Assembly: GCA_002440045.1 (NCBI GenBank)
Contig: DJRI01000094.1
Coordinates: 1-10,556 of the forward strand
From: Ruminococcaceae bacterium UBA6364
GTDB lineage: Bacteria; Bacillota; Clostridia; Oscillospirales; Acutalibacteraceae
Length of the DNA stretch: 10,556 bases
Reading direction: 5' to 3'
Positions within the stretch are counted from its first letter, which is position 1; each line of letters starts with the position of its first letter. The notes beneath the pieces were generated by a model that saw nothing but the letters and a program-made list of their open reading frames with translations, searched no databases and was not told where the DNA came from. Of this stretch, positions 6,506 through 10,556 are shown in pieces. The position numbers and the translations under genes were made by a program.

Positions 6506-8230
6506 TCACGCCTTGTGCTTGTCGCTTGTGCTCTTCTCTTCTTTTTCGGAACGCTCAAGCTCTTTTTGTGCTTTGCGTTCTTCGCGCAATTCTCTCTTTG
6601 TCGGCGCAGGCGTCGGCGGCATATCGGTGAGCTTCATAAAATCGACCTTGCCCATTTGCGTTCTCGGGAGCTTTTCCATTACCGTAACAAAGGTCGGGCG
6701 CGAAAATCTTTCAAGCGTTTTGTTGCAGAACTCTTTAATTTCAAGCGCGGTTTCATCTTCGTTAGCCGACGGCTCTTTTAACGTGACAAAAAGCTTGACA
6801 ATCGGCTTGCCGTCAAGATAGCCCTGAACGGCGCAGGCTTCGTCAACATAGTCAAGCGTAAGAACCTTTGATTCAATATCGCTCGGATAGACGTTGTAGC
6901 CCGAAATTATTATAAGGCGTTTTTTTCTGCCTGTAAAATAAAGGTAGCCGTCTTCATCAAGATAGCCGAGGTCGCCCGAAAGCACATATCGCCTGCCCTT
7001 GCGGTCGGTATAAACACCGCTGTCGGCGCTGTTTAAATAGCCGTTCATAACGGTATCGCCCGAAATGACAATTTCGCCGATAGTATTGGGCGGAAGCTTT
7101 TTCTTTTTTTCGTCCCAAATCTGAATATCAATTTCGGCAAGCGGTCTGCCGATTGAGTTTTCGCGGTATGCCGCGGCACAGTTTGCGGTGCACACAGAAG
7201 TGACCTCGGTAAGACCGTAACCCCTTAAAAGCTTGCCCTTACTGCCCCATTTTTGAAGCTTTGAGTTAAAGGTGTTAAGGAAGTTTTCGCTGACCGTATC
7301 GCCGCCCGCCCAAAGAAGCCTGAGCTTTTTTAAATGCGGACCGTCAAACGACGGCTCGTCAAGCATCTTTTTAAACATATTGGGAACGCCGAGAATATAT
7401 GTAACGTTGTATTTTTTTATGTATTTAACGGCTTTTTCGGCAGAAAATTTCGGCATACCTATGCAAGTAAAGCCCGCGCACATTGAAAAATGAAGCGCAA
7501 CGCCGAGCCCGAACGCGTGAAACAGCGGCAAAACTATAAGCGAAAATTCATCGCCCGGTTCGTGCGGAGAATCAAAAAAGCTTAATTTGAATGCAAGCGC
7601 GTTTAAATTGGTTGATGAAATTCTTATGGTTTTGCTTTTGCCGGTGGTGCCGCCGCCGTGAAGATAAACAGCGTCGTCGCCGCCGTTGTTTTCGACAGCC
7701 TTTGTAATAAAGCTTAAATGCGTAACTGTATTATATGAAATCCGCCTTGAAACGTTTATATCGTCTTTTACCTTGGTTTTTTCATAAATTTTGAAAGCAG
7801 GCTTAAACACCTTTTGAACATAGTCGGAATTTGAGCAGATTATTGTAAGCAAATTTCTTTTTTCAAGCACATCTTTATAAGGCGCCGCCAAAATATCGAG
7901 AATGAAAATTGCCTTTGAATTGGTTTCGCCGAGCATTTCGTCGAGCACATTTGCAGGCGTAAGCGGGTGAACAATGTTGCCTATTGCGCCGATTTTGTTC
8001 ACGGCATAAAACGCCGCGAAGCTTTGCACAACCGTAGGCAAAAATATTGTTACAACGTCGCCGCGTTTTATATTGCTTTTGTCAAGATAGCCCGCGATTG
8101 CGTCAACATCGCGAAGGAATTTTTTTCGGCTTATCATATTGCCGAAGCTTTCGGCAACGTTATAAGAGCCGAAATCTTCGGTGCACTGTTTAAAATAAAG
8201 ATAACAACTTTGATTTGAAGGTCTAATCAT
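6506..8230 (-). CDS. AMP-forming acyl-CoA synthetase/ligase family protein (class I adenylate-forming)
   Basis: A 574-residue cytosolic enzyme of the ANL superfamily, which activates a carboxylate with ATP to an acyl-adenylate. Core motifs appear in order: P-loop GGGTTGKSK (192-200; the usual TSGTTGxPK is altered at the first and proline positions), LLWAGGD (305-311), GYGLTEVTS (337-345), SGDLGYLDEDGYLYFTGRKKRLI (418-440, D420 and R435), GYNVYPSDIE (444-453), and LPRTQMGKVD with the catalytic-type K528. The substrate cannot be read; the overall layout resembles fatty-acid or long-chain acyl-CoA ligases. After the normal end of the C-terminal domain there is a charged tail of about 35 residues (Lys/Glu/Arg, about 540-574). 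The ATG at 8230 has only a weak GGA site. It has its own promoter and hairpin-tipped leader, and the membrane protein follows 42 bp downstream. Confidence 0.9.
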   Translation of the reverse strand: MIRPSNQSCYLYFKQCTEDFGSYNVAESFGNMISRKKFLRDVDAIAGYLDKSNIKRGDVVTIFLPTVVQSFAAFYAVNKIGAIGNIVHPLTPANVLDEMLGETNSKAIFILDILAAPYKDVLEKRNLLTIICSNSDYVQKVFKPAFKIYEKTKVKDDINVSRRISYNTVTHLSFITKAVENNGGDDAVYLHGGGTTGKSKTIRISSTNLNALAFKLSFFDSPHEPGDEFSLIVLPLFHAFGLGVALHFSMCAGFTCIGMPKFSAEKAVKYIKKYNVTYILGVPNMFKKMLDEPSFDGPHLKKLRLLWAGGDTVSENFLNTFNSKLQKWGSKGKLLRGYGLTEVTSVCTANCAAAYRENSIGRPLAEIDIQIWDEKKKKLPPNTIGEIVISGDTVMNGYLNSADSGVYTDRKGRRYVLSGDLGYLDEDGYLYFTGRKKRLIIISGYNVYPSDIESKVLTLDYVDEACAVQGYLDGKPIVKLFVTLKEPSANEDETALEIKEFCNKTLERFSRPTFVTVMEKLPRTQMGKVDFMKLTDMPPTPAPTKRELREERKAQKELERSEKEEKSTSDKHKA

Positions 8231-8268
8231 AAATCCAACACACTCTCAAAACCAATGTAGACAAATAG

Positions 8269-8284
8269 CGGGCACAAACACCCG
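8269..8284 (-). promoter_or_regulatory. Short stem-loop near the predicted 5' end of the acyl-CoA synthetase mRNA
   Basis: CGGG (minus strand, 8281-8284) pairs with CCCG (8269-8272); two further G-U pairs can narrow the 8-nt loop. The promoter just upstream puts the transcription start near 8287, so the stem would begin at about +3. It is weak alone, but it resembles the 5'-terminal hairpin at 5394-5420. Confidence 0.3.
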
Positions 8285-8293
8285 ATTGTAGTT

Positions 8294-8322
8294 ATTTTAT
8301 CCGAAATTTCTTACGTTGTCAA
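8294..8322 (-). promoter_or_regulatory. Predicted sigma-A promoter of the acyl-CoA synthetase unit
   Basis: On the minus strand a perfect TTGACA (8317-8322) is followed after 17 bp by TAAAAT (8294-8299). It lies directly behind the murE terminator hairpin, so the unit is transcribed independently of murE. Confidence 0.82.
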
Positions 8323-8330
8323 GAATTTAA

Positions 8331-8367
8331 GCATAAGAGGGGCGAACTCAGTACGCCCCTCTTATGC
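8331..8367 (-). terminator. Intrinsic terminator after murE
   Basis: A perfect 14-bp stem (8331-8344 with 8354-8367, GC-rich core GGGGCG/CGCCCC) with a 9-nt loop, starting 2 bp after the murE stop codon. The tract after it is only moderately T-rich (TTAAATTCTT). It lies 8 bp before the -35 box of the next gene. Confidence 0.8.
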
Positions 8368-8369
8368 CT

Positions 8370-9824
8370 TTAAAGAAGCGAGGGCTTTTTAAAGCACTTC
8401 TCAATTACGTCATAATCGCAATAAGGAATATACTCGTTGCCGACAGCCATATAATTGTCGCGCCCCTTGCCCGCAATTAAAACGGTATCGTTTTTGCGTG
8501 CGGTGAGAACAGCATATCTTATTGCGTCCGCCCTGTCGCCTATTACGGTATAATTGCTTTTGCCGTCGGCGTTTTTAAGCATATCGCGGATTATTGAATA
8601 AACGTTTTCGTTTCTCGGGTCGTCCTCGGTAAAAATCACAAAATCCGATTTTTCAAGCACGATTTTGCCTATACGCGGCCTTTTTTCTTTCTCTCTGCCG
8701 CCGGCACTGCCCGTAACAGTAACTATTCGCCCGTTTTTTGAAAGGTTGAGGTCATCAAGCACCCTGCTTAACGCGTCCTCTGTGTGGGCATAATCAAGCA
8801 CAATATTGAAATTCTGACCGAAGTGTAAAAACTCACAGCGTCCCTCAACGGGATTTAACTCTTCGGCTTTTTTTATGAGCGTTTCAAGCGGAACGCCGAG
8901 TTTTATACACACAAGAAATGCCGCGGCGATATTGAGGGCATTAAAGCTTCCGTGAAGCTTTGTATTCACAGAATACTCCTTGCCGCCGTAAACAAACGAA
9001 AACGAAAGTCCGTTTTTAACATCACACCTTGAAATGTAAAGGTCGTCGCTCTTTTTATAGCCGTATGTAAGCACCGTGCCGTTTGCTTTTTCCATAACCT
9101 TGTCAAGATAAAGACTGCCGCTGTAAAGAATTGAAAAACCGTCGGGCTTTACAAGCGAAAATGCGTTTGCCTTGCACTCGGCATAATTTTCGACAGTTTT
9201 GTGTATATTAAGATGGTCCTCGGTTATATTTGTGAGCACGCATATATCGTAGCGAATGCCGTCGAGCCTGTGCCAATACATAGCCTCGCTTGAAATTTCG
9301 CTGACGCAGGTATCACAGCCGCCGTCAAGAAACTCGCGGAAATACTTATAAGAGCGGTCAACATCGGGGCTTGTGTTTCTTACGCGCTCGGTTTTGCCGT
9401 TATATTTTTTGCCGTTTGTGCCGAGATAAGCGCACCTTTTGCCCAAAAAGTCATAGACCATTTCGGCTACCGAGGTTTTGCCGTTTGTACCCGTAACGCC
9501 AATCATGCGCATTTTTTTACCTGGATAATCATAAAAATACGGCACCATATCTTCCAAGGCATGATGAATTTCCGGCACCAAAATCTGTACAGCGCCGCTT
9601 GGCAAGTCCAAGTGCTTTGTCGTCAATACCGCAACTGCTCCTTTTTCTACTGCCTGTGCCGCAAACTTAGCGCCGTCTACATGCACACCGGAAATGCAGA
9701 CAAATAAATAGCCCGGCTGAATATCACGGGAATCGGAAGAAATCCCTGTAACTTGTGTCTGACTGTTGCCGTCAATCGTATATATACCTTTGATTTGTTT
9801 GCAAAGTTCCTGTACTGTTTTCAT
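8370..9824 (-). CDS. murE: UDP-MurNAc-tripeptide synthetase (MurE-type Mur ligase), probably a mosaic of two sources
   Basis: A 484-residue Mur ligase, the normal MurE length, adding the third stem-peptide residue to UDP-MurNAc-L-Ala-D-Glu. N-terminal UDP-binding domain: SSDSRDIQPGYLFVCISG (29-46) and DGAKFAAQAVEKGA. Central ATPase domain: P-loop GVTGTNGKT (109-117), EISSEAMYWHRLDG (176-189, where canonical MurE has SSHAL), LTNITEDHLNIH (197-208), and K218 at the carbamylated-lysine position. C-terminal domain: LDYAHTEDAL, TGSAGGREKEKRP, a DDPRNEN motif (401-407, arginine as in diaminopimelate enzymes) and AGKGRDNYM (usual GKGHE altered). The added amino acid is therefore uncertain. ATG 9824 is chosen: a strong AGGAGG lies 8 nt upstream and MKTVQELC is a typical start; the extension to 9896 crosses a hairpin. 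Codon use changes near residue 108, described in the findings. Confidence 0.85.
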   Translation of the reverse strand: MKTVQELCKQIKGIYTIDGNSQTQVTGISSDSRDIQPGYLFVCISGVHVDGAKFAAQAVEKGAVAVLTTKHLDLPSGAVQILVPEIHHALEDMVPYFYDYPGKKMRMIGVTGTNGKTSVAEMVYDFLGKRCAYLGTNGKKYNGKTERVRNTSPDVDRSYKYFREFLDGGCDTCVSEISSEAMYWHRLDGIRYDICVLTNITEDHLNIHKTVENYAECKANAFSLVKPDGFSILYSGSLYLDKVMEKANGTVLTYGYKKSDDLYISRCDVKNGLSFSFVYGGKEYSVNTKLHGSFNALNIAAAFLVCIKLGVPLETLIKKAEELNPVEGRCEFLHFGQNFNIVLDYAHTEDALSRVLDDLNLSKNGRIVTVTGSAGGREKEKRPRIGKIVLEKSDFVIFTEDDPRNENVYSIIRDMLKNADGKSNYTVIGDRADAIRYAVLTARKNDTVLIAGKGRDNYMAVGNEYIPYCDYDVIEKCFKKPSLL

Positions 9825-9832
9825 GTTCTGTT

Positions 9833-9838
9833 CCTCCT
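9833..9838 (-). promoter_or_regulatory. Ribosome binding site that fixes the murE start
   Basis: A perfect AGGAGG on the minus strand, 8 nt before the ATG at 9824. It supports this start over the longer in-frame extension. Confidence 0.8.
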
Positions 9839-9882
9839 CGTATACGCAATCATATCGCAATGTATGTAATGGAAACAACAAT

Positions 9883-9905
9883 AGCAGCCTTTGCACAAGG
9901 CTGCT
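9883..9905 (-). terminator. Hairpin between ftsL and murE, possible terminator or attenuator
   Basis: A perfect 9-bp stem (AGCAGCCTT at 9883-9891 with AAGGCTGCT at 9897-9905) with a 5-nt loop, starting 11 bp after the ftsL stop. On the minus strand it is followed by ATTGTTGTTTCC, only moderately T-rich, so termination may be partial. A weak promoter-like pair (TTGTTT, 18 bp, TATGAT) lies just downstream of it, before murE. Confidence 0.5.
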
Positions 9906-9916
9906 GAAGTTATGAA

Positions 9917-10297
9917 CTATCGACTTTTCGTAGCAGCATGCTGATTCGAAGATGGTGCATACAACACATGAGCTGGCATAACCATTCCCAGCTGTTTCGT
10001 AGCCATAGTATAAATCCGTTCAGGAGATTCCAATTTAGCTATATCAACGCGCAAGTTATCATTTTCCCGCTGCAGCTGCTGCACCCTTTCTTTTTCCTGC
10101 ATCAACGTATAGCCGTAATCGGTTTGAACTGCTTGGATAAAAACACCCGAAGCAAGAAATATACTTATCATCATACCCAAAATGATGGTACGCCAAATCG
10201 TTTTGCGAAAACGATGATGCATGCTTCTGAATGTTTCTACTGAAATGGCGCGACTTTCCCCGCTTCCCTGTATGTATTCTGCTTTTCTAGCCAGCAT
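9917..10297 (-). CDS. ftsL: Cell division protein FtsL
   Basis: A 126-residue single-pass (bitopic) divisome protein. The cytoplasmic part (1-33) is basic and ends HHRFRKTIWR; one transmembrane helix spans about 34-57. A periplasmic/external coiled coil rich in Gln, Glu and Leu runs from about 60 to 91, followed by SPERIYTMATKQLGMVMP (91-108), the conserved end of the FtsL/DivIC coiled coil. FtsL pairs with DivIC/FtsB and helps recruit and activate the septal peptidoglycan synthase. Its place between rsmH and murE is the classic dcw position. The ATG at 10297 is the natural start, though its ribosome binding site (GGATGTGA) is poor. Its codon use (leucine mainly TTG and CTG) matches rsmH and the first part of murE, but not the genes further left. 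Confidence 0.87.
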   Translation of the reverse strand: MLARKAEYIQGSGESRAISVETFRSMHHRFRKTIWRTIILGMMISIFLASGVFIQAVQTDYGYTLMQEKERVQQLQRENDNLRVDIAKLESPERIYTMATKQLGMVMPAHVLYAPSSNQHAATKSR

Positions 10298-10351
10298 ATT
10301 ATATCACATCCATTTAAATAGTTAAATACATGAAAAAGTGTTCCGATACGT

Positions 10352-10556
10352 TTATTTTCGTATTCCTACACGCAGTTTGGCACTGCGCGCACGCGGGTTC
10401 GCATCCAGTTCTTCTGCCGACGGTACGATAGGCTGGCGCTTGGCTTTTAAAATAGCCTTGTGATGGCATACGCACACAGGCATATCAGGCGGACAAATGC
10501 AGTCTGTCGCCATCAGTTTAAATGCCTTTTTGGTAATCCGGTCTTCCAGTGAATGG
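10352..10556 (-). CDS. rsmH: 16S rRNA (cytosine-1402-N4) methyltransferase RsmH, C-terminal fragment cut by window edge
   Basis: This frame is open from the window edge to a TAA at 10352-10354 and gives the last 67 residues. The fragment contains HSLEDRITKKAF, the cysteine-rich CICPPDMPVCVCHH stretch, then IVPSAEELDANPRARSAKLR near the end. This succession (HSLEDR, CICPP-x-x-PVCxC, PS-x-E-E-x-x-x-NPR-x-RSAKLR) is diagnostic of RsmH/MraW, which methylates N4 of C1402 in 16S rRNA. It is the first conserved gene of the dcw cluster after mraZ, and ftsL starts 54 bp downstream on the same strand. Confidence 0.93.
   Translation of the reverse strand, partial: HSLEDRITKKAFKLMATDCICPPDMPVCVCHHKAILKAKRQPIVPSAEELDANPRARSAKLRVGIRK

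Noticed and set aside
6342..6821. Plus-strand open frames of 63-159 codons around the junction of the membrane protein and ligase genes.
   Set aside because: They are antisense to two genes in a coherent operon and encode Ser/Leu/Cys-rich sequence without family features.
8231..8330. Riboswitch or structured leader ahead of the acyl-CoA synthetase gene.
   Set aside because: The leader from the predicted start is only about 57 nt and contains one short stem; there is not enough conserved structure to support a riboswitch.
9825..9896. A 24-codon N-terminal extension of murE.
   Set aside because: It would include part of the stem-loop at 9883-9905 and lie upstream of a perfect AGGAGG; the extra residues do not resemble MurE.

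Overview
The window looks like a contig from an uncultured Firmicute, probably a gut-type Clostridia/Oscillospirales organism. This placement is inferred from the style of the proteins and from codon choice (leucine mostly CTT/CTC, glycine GGC, alanine GCC/GCG); it was not searched. No rRNA, tRNA, CRISPR array, insertion sequence or phage gene was found.

Layout. Bases 1-2128 run on the plus strand: the 3' part of a TrmN6/YfiC-type tRNA adenine-N6 methyltransferase, then, 11 bp later, a complete GPH-family (MelB-like) sugar:cation symporter. A long hairpin at 2143-2194 separates them from a convergent block that occupies the minus strand for the rest of the window. In transcription order from the right end, the minus-strand genes are: rsmH (3' end only), ftsL, murE, an AMP-forming acyl-CoA synthetase-like enzyme with a membrane-anchored protein of unknown function 42 bp behind it, a COG2509-type FAD dehydrogenase overlapped by a DHHW-family cell-surface protein, and a stand-alone tspO. 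Good sigma-A type promoters can be read for the acyl-CoA synthetase unit (TTGACA-17-TAAAAT), the flavoprotein/DHHW unit (TTGACT-17-TATAAT) and tspO (TTGAAT-18-TATAAT). Hairpins follow murE, the DHHW gene and tspO/the symporter, so the minus strand is divided into short independent units.

How the genes relate. rsmH-ftsL-murE is the start of a division/cell-wall (dcw) cluster: 16S rRNA methylation, divisome assembly and muramyl peptide extension. The other units are housekeeping or accessory, and I see no single pathway that links them.

The most notable observation is that murE appears to be a mosaic. Roughly its first 108 codons, together with ftsL and rsmH, use a different codon dialect (leucine mainly TTG) from the rest of murE and from the genes to its left. 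The change falls at the conserved P-loop sequence (about 9465-9510). The downstream part of MurE is also a divergent MurE type, and it is followed at once by a terminator and a non-dcw gene instead of murF/mraY. This is best explained by a chimeric assembly join at a conserved motif between two organisms; a real recombination event is the less likely alternative. I did not find convincing evidence of a new biological system. The other findings are modest.
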